From: an uncultured Nonlabens sp.
GTDB lineage: Bacteria > Bacteroidota > Bacteroidia > Flavobacteriales > Flavobacteriaceae
Direction: 5' to 3'
NCBI GenBank assembly: GCA_947491755.1
Contig: CANLKV010000002.1
Span: 124,001 to 188,000 of the forward strand
DNA length: 64,000 bases
Shown: piece by piece, positions 35,063-42,946 of the stretch
Numbering within the stretch: the first letter of the stretch is position 1
How the letters are laid out: each line of letters opens with the position of its first letter
The notes under the pieces: model-generated
Seen by the model: only the letters and a program-made list of their open reading frames with translations
Database searches by the model: none
Told to the model about the DNA's origin: nothing
Made by a program: the position numbers and the translations under genes

Positions 35063-35794
35063 ATGTTGAGGTGCTTTATCATACTACTGTTGATGTTGCT
35101 GACTAACTTATGTTATAGTCAGGAATCATTTTATAATAGGGTAGTAAAAGCGGAAGTTCTTATGGAAGATCAGGGAGGTTTTGTAAATATCACTGGTATG
35201 GCATCTAACTTAACAGATTCTGATCAAGGGATAAGTTATGAGTTAGCGGTGATACGCAAGGATAGTTTAAATAATAATGCTAAAACAAAGCAAACTGGGA
35301 GGGGAGTGCTTAAGGCAAAATCTCAAGGAATGCTCTCTCAAACTAAAGTCAATCTAAATATTCCCGACCTATTGACTATCATGTTACTAATATATGACGA
35401 GGACGATAAGTTAATAGGTAAAGATTTAAAGCGTATCCAGCCTAATACAATGCAACTGCAAAAGAAAGTTGTAGAGAATTATGATGACATTGAAATACGA
35501 GGTCTAGTAACCCGCAACGTTAGAACTGCTCCAGCTCGTGATTTTTGCGATTACTTTTTTAAGGAGTACAAGAAGTACCGCATCAATGGTAATAAAGTGG
35601 TTTCTATTAATGAAAAATTTGGACAAGGTCGCAGTACTAGACTAGAGGTAGTCGTGGGTACAGAAGTGGTCTATGAGTTTTTCATGAATCCAACAAAAGA
35701 ATTTATCGAGCAAGTGGGTGATTATTGCATCCGCCTAGTTTATCAATATTTTGAAGATCAAAAGGCACAGAAAGCCGCTATTAACAGATATTAA
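35063..35794 (+). CDS. csgE: curli assembly protein CsgE with extra N-terminal domain
   Basis: A 243-residue periplasmic protein; the signal peptide ends near residue 20 (NLCYSQ). The C-terminal ~100 residues match CsgE: 'EIRGLVTRNVRTAPARDFCDYFFKEY', 'NGNKVVSINEKFGQGRSTRLEVVVGTEVVYEFFMNP'. CsgE caps CsgG and delivers curlin. E. coli CsgE is only about 130 residues. The added N-terminal part (about 21-130) is beta-rich: 'ISYELAVIRKDS', 'AKTKQTGRGVLKA', 'LSQTKVNLNIPDLLTIMLLIYDED'. It follows the strand pattern of the CsgC/CsgH curlin-aggregation inhibitors, so this looks like a chaperone-CsgE fusion. Confidence 0.88.
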   Translation: MLRCFIILLLMLLTNLCYSQESFYNRVVKAEVLMEDQGGFVNITGMASNLTDSDQGISYELAVIRKDSLNNNAKTKQTGRGVLKAKSQGMLSQTKVNLNIPDLLTIMLLIYDEDDKLIGKDLKRIQPNTMQLQKKVVENYDDIEIRGLVTRNVRTAPARDFCDYFFKEYKKYRINGNKVVSINEKFGQGRSTRLEVVVGTEVVYEFFMNPTKEFIEQVGDYCIRLVYQYFEDQKAQKAAINRY

Positions 35795-35804
35795 ATAAGT
35801 AAAT

Positions 35805-36230
35805 ATGTTCAAAAAGATTTCCATTCCGTTCCTTTTCTTTTTTGCATTTTGTTACGGTACAGAGGCAGTGGGTCAACAGCTGGTTTATCGTCCAATCAAT
35901 CCAGCCTTTGGTGGTGATACATTCAATTACCAATGGCTTATTCAAAGTGCCGAGGCTCAAAATCGTTTTACAGATCCTGCCTTAAGCTCAAACCTTGAAG
36001 AGCAAAATGAACTTGATTCTTTTTCAGAAGGGTTGAATAGACAATTGCTCAGTCAACTTTCTAGATCCCTACTCAACGCTCAAATCGATATTAATGAAGG
36101 CCTAGAACCAGGTACTTTTAACTTTGGTAGTTTAGAAGTGGAAGTATTACAAGGTGTGGATGGGCTTATCGTAAATATTTTAGATACCAATACAGGTGAT
36201 ACAACACAAGTTGTTATCCCTAGCAATTAA
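35805..36230 (+). CDS. csgF: curli assembly protein CsgF
   Basis: A 141-residue exported protein. Right after the signal peptide is the CsgF hallmark 'LVYRPINPAFGGDTFNYQWLIQSAEAQN', the part that inserts into the CsgG channel in E. coli. An acidic helical linker and a small C-terminal beta domain follow ('FNFGSLEVEVLQGVDGLIVNILDTNTGDTTQVVIP'). CsgF couples secretion to nucleation at the cell surface. It lies 10 bp after csgE and 10 bp before csgG. Confidence 0.93.
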   Translation: MFKKISIPFLFFFAFCYGTEAVGQQLVYRPINPAFGGDTFNYQWLIQSAEAQNRFTDPALSSNLEEQNELDSFSEGLNRQLLSQLSRSLLNAQIDINEGLEPGTFNFGSLEVEVLQGVDGLIVNILDTNTGDTTQVVIPSN

Positions 36231-36240
36231 TACCTATTAC

Positions 36241-37746
36241 ATGTTAAAATTTACAAGGCCACTGTGGCTAGTGGTTGTGTTATGCCTGTTCATCACTAGT
36301 TGTGGCTCTTACTTTAGCCAGCCATTAGATACACAAAATGCACGTATAGGCGAGACTACAGATGCTACATTGCGCTTACGCAATTTACCGCCACCCACAA
36401 CACCAGCTGTAGTAGGAGTATACAAATTTGAAGATCAAACGGGTCAATTTAAAGATACAGAAAATGGCTCTACATTTAGTAACGCTGTTACTCAAGGTGG
36501 AACCACCATTCTGATCAAAGCACTTGAAGATTCTAAGTGGTTTACGCCTATTGAGAGAGAAAATCTAGACAACCTTATCAATGAGCGTCAGATTATTATC
36601 TCAACAAGAAAGGACTATGCAGCGCAGACTAACACGGTACAGCAGCCCTTGCCATCACTACTTTATGCGGGAGTGTTGATCGAGGGAGGAATCGTCTCAT
36701 ATGATACAAATGTTTTGACAGGAGGTGCAGGTGCTCGTTATTTTGGTGCAGGAGGATCTACAAAGTATAGACAAGACCGTGTCACCATCTATCTACGTGC
36801 AGTGAGTACTAAAAGTGGTGAGATAATGAAGACAGTTTATGTTTCAAAGTCTATTTTCTCACAAGCTATAGATGCAAGTCTCTTTAGATATGTTAATTTC
36901 AAAAGGTTGCTTGAGGCCGAGACTGGTTTTACCCGCAATGAGCCTGGTCAGTTAGCCATAAAAGAAGCCATTGAAAAGGCAGTAGAAGCATTGATTATTG
37001 AGGGAATTGAAGTAGGGCTGTGGTATCCACAGGGTGGGCCAGAAGTAGCTACTCAAATGGTAACAGAGTACCGCAATGAAAAAAATGTGGAGGAGCGCAC
37101 TGATGTTTATCAACGAGAGTTGCTGGACCGCCGCAGTAGGTGGAGAATTGACGCTGGTGCTGGTGGTACTTATGCAAACAATGACTTGAGTAATCCATAC
37201 TATGAATATTCTCTTACCGGAGGGCTCAAATACAACTTTTCTCCATTCCTAGGTTTGTATGGTACTGCAAATAAATTCCGCTTGAAAAATACGGGAGCAC
37301 TCAATAGAGAGTTTGCGAGTACAGATCTCAATCTAGAGTTTACCGTATTGCCGTATGATAAGTTTAGTCCGTTTATCTATGCTGGCGGTGGTCTTAATTA
37401 TGCTAATAATTTTGATGTAATAGATTTTAAAACTCAGGCAGGAGTAGGTCTTGAATACCTCATATCCCCCAGTCTAGGATTAAAAGTTTATGGGGAATAT
37501 AATGTGGCATTTTCAGACCAGCTGGATAATATTGTTGGCGGGCAGCGTGATGACCAGTTTTACAAATTTGGTGCGGGAATCAATATATACTTAGGTAATA
37601 ATCAAGCCAAAGAAAACAATCCTAAATATATTGAGCGCAGAGAAGCACGAGAATTGAAACGATTGAAAAAAGCAGAATTAAAAGAGGAAGCGACTGTTGT
37701 GGCGGACTCGCTTTCGCGAAAGCGAACTAATGAAAATCAAAATTAA
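36241..37746 (+). CDS. csgG: curli secretion channel CsgG with C-terminal beta-barrel extension
   Basis: A 501-residue lipoprotein (lipobox ITSC, Cys21). Residues ~50-262 are CsgG: 'VVGVYKFEDQTGQFKDTENGSTFSNAV', 'LIKALEDSKWFTPIERENLDNLINER', 'GGAGARYFGAGGSTKYRQD', 'FKRLLEAETGFTRNEP' and 'IEVGLW'. In the constriction loop the Phe is kept (F79), but the Tyr and Asn of E. coli are not obvious. Residues ~300-452 form a separate domain of alternating strands ('WRIDAGAGGTYAN', 'YSLTGGLKYNFSPFLGLYGTANKF', 'YKFGAGINIYLG') like an 8-stranded OmpA-type barrel. A charged tail follows. E. coli CsgG stops at 277 residues. The start at 36241 follows the csgF stop. Confidence 0.92.
   Translation: MLKFTRPLWLVVVLCLFITSCGSYFSQPLDTQNARIGETTDATLRLRNLPPPTTPAVVGVYKFEDQTGQFKDTENGSTFSNAVTQGGTTILIKALEDSKWFTPIERENLDNLINERQIIISTRKDYAAQTNTVQQPLPSLLYAGVLIEGGIVSYDTNVLTGGAGARYFGAGGSTKYRQDRVTIYLRAVSTKSGEIMKTVYVSKSIFSQAIDASLFRYVNFKRLLEAETGFTRNEPGQLAIKEAIEKAVEALIIEGIEVGLWYPQGGPEVATQMVTEYRNEKNVEERTDVYQRELLDRRSRWRIDAGAGGTYANNDLSNPYYEYSLTGGLKYNFSPFLGLYGTANKFRLKNTGALNREFASTDLNLEFTVLPYDKFSPFIYAGGGLNYANNFDVIDFKTQAGVGLEYLISPSLGLKVYGEYNVAFSDQLDNIVGGQRDDQFYKFGAGINIYLGNNQAKENNPKYIERREARELKRLKKAELKEEATVVADSLSRKRTNENQN
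37709..37724. repeat. dispersed 16-bp palindrome, copy 6 (3' end of csgG)
   Basis: Exact copy inside the last codons of csgG, encoding LSRKR in the charged tail; it lies 26 bp before the next start codon. Confidence 0.95.
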
Positions 37747-37750
37747 ATAT

Positions 37751-39223
37751 ATGCGCTCCATATCTAATTCATTACTGGTTGCATTTCTATTTGTAATCGC
37801 TGGTTGTACTGAAGATACTATTGAGATCAACGGCAAGGGCACTATTACAGGTACCGTTGTTCAAGAAGGAAGTTTTACTCCATTATCTAACGTAAAGATC
37901 AGCACTAATCCTACTAGTAATACCGTATTTACCGATGCAGATGGAAAGTTCTCTTTTCAAGCAGAGAACGGTACATATGCCGTTAGGGCCGAAAAGGACG
38001 GGTTTTTAGTAGATTTTGAATCTGCAGAGGTGGTTACTGACGAAGAGGTTAATGTAGTCTTTGAATTACAAATTTCTACAGCAAACAATAGACCAGCGCC
38101 TGCACCCACACTAGTTACTCCTGCTGATGGTGCTACAAATGTTCCTTTCAACACCACATTTGAATGGGAAGCTGTAGATGTGGATGGTGATTCTCTACTA
38201 TTCAGTGTAGAGTTGCGCAATGCAAACACAAATGAGGTACAAGTATTTGAAAACATAGAGGTAAGAGAGTTGCAAACTTCATTAGAGTTTGGCACGACTT
38301 ACTTCTGGCAGGTTACCGCTACGGACGGTATAAATGATCCTGTGAACAGTGTGGTCAATAGTTTTTCTACACAGTCGTTCCCAGCAAATCGCTTCCATTA
38401 CGTTCGTAAGCAAGGAAATAACAACGTCATCTTTAGCTCTGATCGAGAAGGTAATGAGGTTCAACTTACACCAGACTCTAAAAATAGCTGGCGTCCTAGA
38501 GCTAATCGTACACTAGGTAAACTCGCGTTTTTGAGAAATGTTGGGGCAAATGCACAATTATTCACGATGGATTTTGATGGGCGCAATGTGACACAAATCA
38601 CTAACAGCGTTCCAGTGGCTGGATTTAATCTAGATGAGGTAGATTTTTCTTGGGCAAATAATGGTAGTAGTTTGTACTATCCATCATTAAATAAATTGTA
38701 CCGTATCAATGCAGATGGTAGCGGATTGTCTCTTGTATTTCAAGCGGCGTCTGACCAATTAATTACTGAGGTAAATTATAATAATGGAATTATCGCATTG
38801 AAAACAAATGACCTGTCCGGGTACAATGTTGAAATTTTTACTATTAATGAAGGTGGTCGTCGTCTGCAAACCGTGCTATCTGGATTACCTGGAGCTGCAG
38901 GAGGTATTGAACTGAGTATCGATAATACAGAATTATTGTACACAAGAGATATTACAGGATTTGAAAATCCTGAGTACCGACAAATTAACTCGCGTGCTTT
39001 TGTTTACAATTTTTCTCTAGATACTAGTACAGATGTTTCTTTTAATAAGCCTAACGGTACAAACGATCTAGACGCACGATACTCTCCTACAGATGCAAGA
39101 ATTATTGTGACCAATAGACCCAATGACATGAATTCTGGCGGCTCTATTCAATTTCTAGATAGCAGTATCGCAGAACCACGCGTCGACCTTTTCAGTAATG
39201 CGTTTATGCCAGACTGGGAATGA
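37751..39223 (+). CDS. lipoprotein with CarboxypepD_reg-like, FnIII-like and beta-propeller domains, last gene of the csg operon
   Basis: A 490-residue lipoprotein (lipobox VIAGC, Cys19). After the signal there is a carboxypeptidase-regulatory-like domain ('ITGTVVQEGSFTPLSNVKISTNPT...GTYAVRAEKDGF', about 30-100), a fibronectin-III-like domain starting 'PAPTLVTPADGATNVPFNTTFEWEAVDVDGD' (about 115-200), and then a TolB/PD40-type propeller ('NVIFSSDREGNEVQL', 'AQLFTMDFDGRNVTQITN', 'KLYRINADGSGLSLVF'). It starts 4 bp after csgG, so it is in the curli operon. It is not one of the classical Csg proteins; an anchoring or quality-control role at the surface is speculation. Confidence 0.8.
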   Translation: MRSISNSLLVAFLFVIAGCTEDTIEINGKGTITGTVVQEGSFTPLSNVKISTNPTSNTVFTDADGKFSFQAENGTYAVRAEKDGFLVDFESAEVVTDEEVNVVFELQISTANNRPAPAPTLVTPADGATNVPFNTTFEWEAVDVDGDSLLFSVELRNANTNEVQVFENIEVRELQTSLEFGTTYFWQVTATDGINDPVNSVVNSFSTQSFPANRFHYVRKQGNNNVIFSSDREGNEVQLTPDSKNSWRPRANRTLGKLAFLRNVGANAQLFTMDFDGRNVTQITNSVPVAGFNLDEVDFSWANNGSSLYYPSLNKLYRINADGSGLSLVFQAASDQLITEVNYNNGIIALKTNDLSGYNVEIFTINEGGRRLQTVLSGLPGAAGGIELSIDNTELLYTRDITGFENPEYRQINSRAFVYNFSLDTSTDVSFNKPNGTNDLDARYSPTDARIIVTNRPNDMNSGGSIQFLDSSIAEPRVDLFSNAFMPDWE

Positions 39224-39358
39224 TAGCTAACTTATAGGATCAAAGAGTCATTTAATATTTCGATTAATAATCAAGTGTAATAGGATTTTATTAAGTATCA
39301 CGCATACTGCATACTGCAGTAACCTGTAATAAACAGGTTAAACTGACTTAAAATAAAT

Positions 39359-39395
39359 AAGCCAAGCTAGAAATGGGGAGTTTCTATCTTGGCTT
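39359..39395 (+). terminator. terminator of the csg operon
   Basis: Stem AAGCCAAG-C-TAGAAA / TTTCTA-T-CTTGGCTT with one internal mismatch and a 7-nt loop, 135 bp after the stop. A smaller hairpin (AACCTGT / ACAGGTT, 39321-39339) precedes it. The rest of the 39224-39718 gap is AT-rich with another small inverted repeat at 39484-39498 (AACCGT / ACGGTT) and no ORF. Confidence 0.65.
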
Positions 39396-39718
39396 TATTA
39401 GTTCTAAATATATGTACAAATATAAAGAGGTAGAAGTGATTTGACGGTATAAAGCACACTATTATCGTAAAATCGCGCTTTTTAACCGTTAAACGGTTAT
39501 TTTACATCTTTATTCTGATAAACTGTCATTGTAATTAACTGCTTTCTGCAACTATATTCACAAGTATTCAAGGTATAACGGGTACTATAATTTTAAATAT
39601 TGTAAAATGGATCTTGTTGCAGGAAAGTGCACCTTGTGATGCTCGAGATAGCATGCCGATTAACTCTGGTATTTAAGGGGTTGTAATTTGCTTTTTTTAC
39701 TATGGGGTAGAGGTATTT

Positions 39719-41260
39719 TTATTCAATTTCTAGATCTGTGCTTTCGTATGCTCCAGCGTCTGGAGATGAAGACCTAAAGATTCCTTCAATATCAAACTGT
39801 GTGGCTGTAGAAGGACTAGCTATTGCATTTGCACCGCTATTATTATCAATACGCAAGATATTGAGCCGGGTGTTTTCAAATAACGGTTCTTCATTTAGAA
39901 TTATGTTATTGAATATAGAAGTGTCTGCGAAGTCATAAAAGCTACTTTCCTCAAAATCGTTAAAGCGATCATTGAATCTCAACAGCGAATTAGAGAAACG
40001 GTAATTAAAACTTGTTTGTTCTACAGGCGCTAGTAATAACTCAATGTCACGATTTCCATAAATGATACCATTATTAAAATCAAAACTTTCTAGCGGTGCT
40101 GTTAACTCGGTGTTGGGGATGGTATTTGAAACCACTAGAGCAGGATCTTGTCTTATTCCATTGCGCCAGTAATTACTAATGGTACAATTATTAAGTTTAT
40201 AGGAACCTCCCAGTCTTGCAATCATTGCAGATTGCCCTGCATTATGTATGACTGTATTTTCAAGATTTATGTTTGCCGTTGTAGCCAGTAGCCCGATGGT
40301 AGAGGAGTTGAATATTTTTGAATTATTCATTTTTAAGGTAGCACCATTAGAGTTGGGATTAAAGTTATCCATGATCAATCCTATGCTTGCATTTTTAATT
40401 GTTGTGTAAGCAAATTCATGATCCTGACTACCATCTGTAAGCCATACCCCAAACCACTGCCCAGGAATATTGCTAAAACTGGTATCCAGTCGATCACCTT
40501 CAAAAATGATCTCGCTTTCTAACGCATCGCTGGCAGATAAGCTCCCATTAGCTTTAATTGTAGATTCATTAGCAGCTATGAGTCCGCTATTGGCATGAAA
40601 AAAAACACGAGCCCCAGCATCGATTGTTAGCGTTTTGCCTAGTGGTACCGCTGCAAAACCATAAATAACATAAGGTTTCTCATTTGTCATTGTGAGCTCA
40701 TTATCATCCAAGAAAAAACCAGAGATTCTTATCTCGTTATTATCTTCATCCACTCCTAGTAATAATGTTTCTGTGATTCCATTAGCGTCCCGCTCTGGAA
40801 ATAAGAATATAGCATCTTTAACAAGAGTTATTAAGGGGACGACCTGCAGATTATTGCCACTATCAAATTCAATCACATCTTCATAAAGAAACTCTTTGCT
40901 GTTGGTAAAATCTTCAATATCTATAGTAGTTTCAATAAATACAAATAAGGAGTCATTTGCGAGGAGTTCTACATTTTCAAAGATTTGCCCTGGTACACCA
41001 TCTAATGCTAGGCGGTATCTAGAATCATTACCTTGTCGCAATGCTACACGAGGTATGACGATATCGTTACTACTGCGATTATATACCTTAAAAGTTCTTG
41101 TGCTGCTACCTATATTACTAAATACGGTATCTAGAAATACTGTGTCTTGGGAAAAGCCTAGGTCTCCACTACTAGGCTCAAATTCAAAATCGTTACGACA
41201 TGACGAGAGTATCGCAATAAAAAGAACCAGTAATAAGGGTAAAATCTTGTATTTAATCAT
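39719..41260 (-). CDS. right-handed beta-helix repeat lipoprotein
   Basis: A 513-residue lipoprotein (lipobox ILSSC, Cys21). The first ~230 residues form an N-terminal beta-rich domain ('LGFSQDTVFLDTVFSNIGSSTRTFKVYNRSSNDIVIPRVAL'). A parallel beta-helix with short repeated rungs follows: 'HEFAYTTIKNASIGLIMDN', 'ATLKMNNSKIFNSSTIGLLATTANINLENTVIHN', 'GSYKLNNCTISNYW'. It ends 'SSPDAGAYE', a common ending of such surface proteins. This is a common flavobacterial lipoprotein type of unknown substrate. Its ATG overlaps the thioesterase stop by 4 bp, as the last gene of a three-gene operon. Confidence 0.82.
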   Translation of the reverse strand: MIKYKILPLLLVLFIAILSSCRNDFEFEPSSGDLGFSQDTVFLDTVFSNIGSSTRTFKVYNRSSNDIVIPRVALRQGNDSRYRLALDGVPGQIFENVELLANDSLFVFIETTIDIEDFTNSKEFLYEDVIEFDSGNNLQVVPLITLVKDAIFLFPERDANGITETLLLGVDEDNNEIRISGFFLDDNELTMTNEKPYVIYGFAAVPLGKTLTIDAGARVFFHANSGLIAANESTIKANGSLSASDALESEIIFEGDRLDTSFSNIPGQWFGVWLTDGSQDHEFAYTTIKNASIGLIMDNFNPNSNGATLKMNNSKIFNSSTIGLLATTANINLENTVIHNAGQSAMIARLGGSYKLNNCTISNYWRNGIRQDPALVVSNTIPNTELTAPLESFDFNNGIIYGNRDIELLLAPVEQTSFNYRFSNSLLRFNDRFNDFEESSFYDFADTSIFNNIILNEEPLFENTRLNILRIDNNSGANAIASPSTATQFDIEGIFRSSSPDAGAYESTDLEIE

Positions 41261-41664
41261 TCCTTGATCTCAAAAATGTTTCTCAATTCCCGAGATATAC
41301 GTACTGGTTTTCCTTTCTTATCGATGGCGCACCAGTCAGATGTTGTTTTTGCAAGCAACTCGTTTGTAGACTCATGATAGATTTCTATAAAACGTTCATA
41401 ACGTACGTTTGTTGCACGACCTACCTGTGTACGTATATAAATGGGATCTCCTAGCACAGCAGATCTTTTATACTCAATACAATGCTTGATCATTACCCAG
41501 TCATATTGATCTAGCATTTCTTGAGGTGCCACCGTGAGCCAGTGTTTGATCGCAATGTCGTTTGCCCATTGCACGTATACCACATTGTTAACGTGATTCA
41601 AATCGTCGATCTCACCATTTGTCACTTGTCGCCGTTGCTCAAAGATGGGTAGGTTTTCATCCAT
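41257..41664 (-). CDS. acyl-CoA thioesterase (4HBT hot-dog fold)
   Basis: A 135-residue hot-dog protein. 'NGEIDDLNHVNNVVYVQWANDIAIKHW' is the YbgC/4HBT signature with Asp and the H-V-N-N turn. 'VMIKHCIEYKRSAVLGDPIYIRTQV' and 'TSDWCAID' are further family parts. It should hydrolyse acyl-CoA or acyl-ACP thioesters in the cytoplasm; the chain length is unknown. It directly follows the glutaminyl cyclase stop with no gap. Confidence 0.9.
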   Translation of the reverse strand: MDENLPIFEQRRQVTNGEIDDLNHVNNVVYVQWANDIAIKHWLTVAPQEMLDQYDWVMIKHCIEYKRSAVLGDPIYIRTQVGRATNVRYERFIEIYHESTNELLAKTTSDWCAIDKKGKPVRISRELRNIFEIKE

Positions 41665-42714
41665 TTACTTTGTGATTTCTATTTCAAACATCTTGGGCCA
41701 CCTTTTACCTGTAACAAAAAGACGCTTTTTCTTTTGATCATAGGCAATGCCGTTCAAAACGTTATCTTCTTTATCCCAGTTAGGGATTTCATCTTTCAGT
41801 CGGGTTAAATTAATCACCCCTTCTAGCGCTCCAGTCAATGGATCGACAATAAACACAGCATTTTCTTGATAGATGTTAGCATATATTTTACCGTTAACCC
41901 ATTCTAGTTCATTAATATTATTAAAGGTCTTTTTATCTGATACTATCTGGATGTACTCCAGCTCTTCATAAGTTTCTGGATCAATCTTCCATATTTTATC
42001 GGTACCATCGCTCTTGTATAAAAATTCTCCATCATTACATAATCCCCAGCCTTCTTTACTTTGATTGTACTTAAAAGCCCCTGTTTGATTAAGGTTGAGA
42101 TCATATATATATCCATACTTGCCACGCCAGCTCAATTGATATATTTTTTTGTTCAAAATAGTTAAACCTTCACCAAAAACATGATCAGGCAGTGACATGC
42201 TTTTTAGGACCTCCCCAGTTTCTACCGTAGTAATTCTTATTTGTGACTCACCATATTGTCCTGTACTTTCATATAAAGAGTCTTGATGAAACTCGAGTCC
42301 TTGCGTGTAGGCATCGCTTGCATGTGGGTAGGTGTTTTTTACCGTATAGCTATAAATAGCAGGCGCACTGCTATTTTTTCTTTCAATGCTGGTGGCTGCT
42401 GTTGTAACCATGCCATTGCGATAGATTTGAGCCTTAAAAGTGAGTTCTCCAAGTGGTTGGTCTGTAAGCTTCCGCGAAAGCGTGCTCCCCACAACGCCAT
42501 CAATTCTACGAGCATTTTGTGACCATACGACACTGTCTACACCCATAGCGTCACGATCTACCAGAGAAATTTGTACCGTATCATCGATGTTCCAATCTTT
42601 TTTATCGTTGATGATTTCAAGATCATAATTTGATTTAAACTTGTCAATTTCAGTTTTACAGCTTGATAATGAGAGTGCTATCAATCCTATAAAAACAGCG
42701 TATTTCTTATTCAT
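41665..42714 (-). CDS. glutaminyl-peptide cyclotransferase, lipoprotein
   Basis: A 349-residue protein with lipobox SLSSC (Cys19). The C-terminal ~250 residues form a five-bladed propeller of the plant/bacterial glutaminyl cyclase type: 'YPHASDAYTQGLEFHQDSLYESTGQYGES', 'VFGEGLTILNKKIYQLSW', 'NELEWVNGKIYANIYQENAVFIVDP' and 'NVLNGIAYDQKKKRLFVTGKRWPKMFEI'. It forms N-terminal pyroglutamate on exported proteins; in flavobacteria many exported proteins expose Gln after signal cleavage, including the curlins here (FAQ/HAQ sites). An N-terminal Ig-like part (25-110) carries a palindrome variant encoding TLSRK. It is first gene of its operon, and the start at 42714 precedes the signal peptide. Confidence 0.9.
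   Translation of the reverse strand: MNKKYAVFIGLIALSLSSCKTEIDKFKSNYDLEIINDKKDWNIDDTVQISLVDRDAMGVDSVVWSQNARRIDGVVGSTLSRKLTDQPLGELTFKAQIYRNGMVTTAATSIERKNSSAPAIYSYTVKNTYPHASDAYTQGLEFHQDSLYESTGQYGESQIRITTVETGEVLKSMSLPDHVFGEGLTILNKKIYQLSWRGKYGYIYDLNLNQTGAFKYNQSKEGWGLCNDGEFLYKSDGTDKIWKIDPETYEELEYIQIVSDKKTFNNINELEWVNGKIYANIYQENAVFIVDPLTGALEGVINLTRLKDEIPNWDKEDNVLNGIAYDQKKKRLFVTGKRWPKMFEIEITK
42467..42482. repeat. degenerate copy of the dispersed palindrome
   Basis: AGCTTCCGCGAAAGCG differs from the consensus at two positions of the left arm. It lies inside the glutaminyl cyclase gene (peptide TLSRK). Confidence 0.7.
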
Positions 42715-42734
42715 TGATACGGTTTTAAGTTGCC

Positions 42735-42763
42735 GAAATATAGTGAGAAAAATGCAGCAGCAA
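42735..42763 (-). promoter_or_regulatory. promoter of the glutaminyl cyclase operon
   Basis: Reverse strand: TTG (42763-42761), 18-nt spacer, TATATTTC (42742-42735), one mismatch to TAnnTTTG. The start codon lies 20 bp downstream. Confidence 0.5.
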
Positions 42764-42767
42764 ACCT

Positions 42768-42797
42768 TTGAAGGACTCAAACAAGATGCTATATTTG
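42768..42797 (+). promoter_or_regulatory. promoter of the 4.5S RNA gene
   Basis: TTG (42768-42770), 19-nt spacer, TATATTTG (42790-42797), a full match to the Bacteroidota consensus. It sits about 5 bp before the RNA 5' end. The -33 boxes of this and the divergent promoter are only a few bases apart. Confidence 0.75.
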
Positions 42798-42801
42798 CAG
42801 C

Positions 42802-42898
42802 GGGCAAGTCCTACACAACCAGCTCCTGCTGAACTCCTCCAGGGCGGGAACGCAGCAAAGGTAAGCGGTCGTAGCGGTGTGATGTAGGTAGCTTGCCT
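42802..42898 (+). ncRNA. ffs: 4.5S RNA of the signal recognition particle
   Basis: About 97 nt of the small bacterial SRP RNA. The 5' GGGCAAG pairs with the 3' CTTGCC. The apical part contains the conserved SRP domain (CTCCAGGGCGGGAACGCAGC, then AAAGGTAAG), which binds the Ffh M domain. The helix ends directly in a T-run (42898-42904), which serves as terminator. The RNA with Ffh and FtsY targets inner-membrane proteins to the Sec translocon. Ends are good to within a few bases. Confidence 0.93.
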
Positions 42899-42946
42899 TT
42901 TTTTGTACCTTATACTCAAGTATAACTAACTGACCCTTAATTTATT

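Noticed and set aside
42725..42919. Reverse ORF across the 4.5S RNA gene
   Set aside because: The segment is a clear SRP RNA with promoter and terminator on the forward strand.
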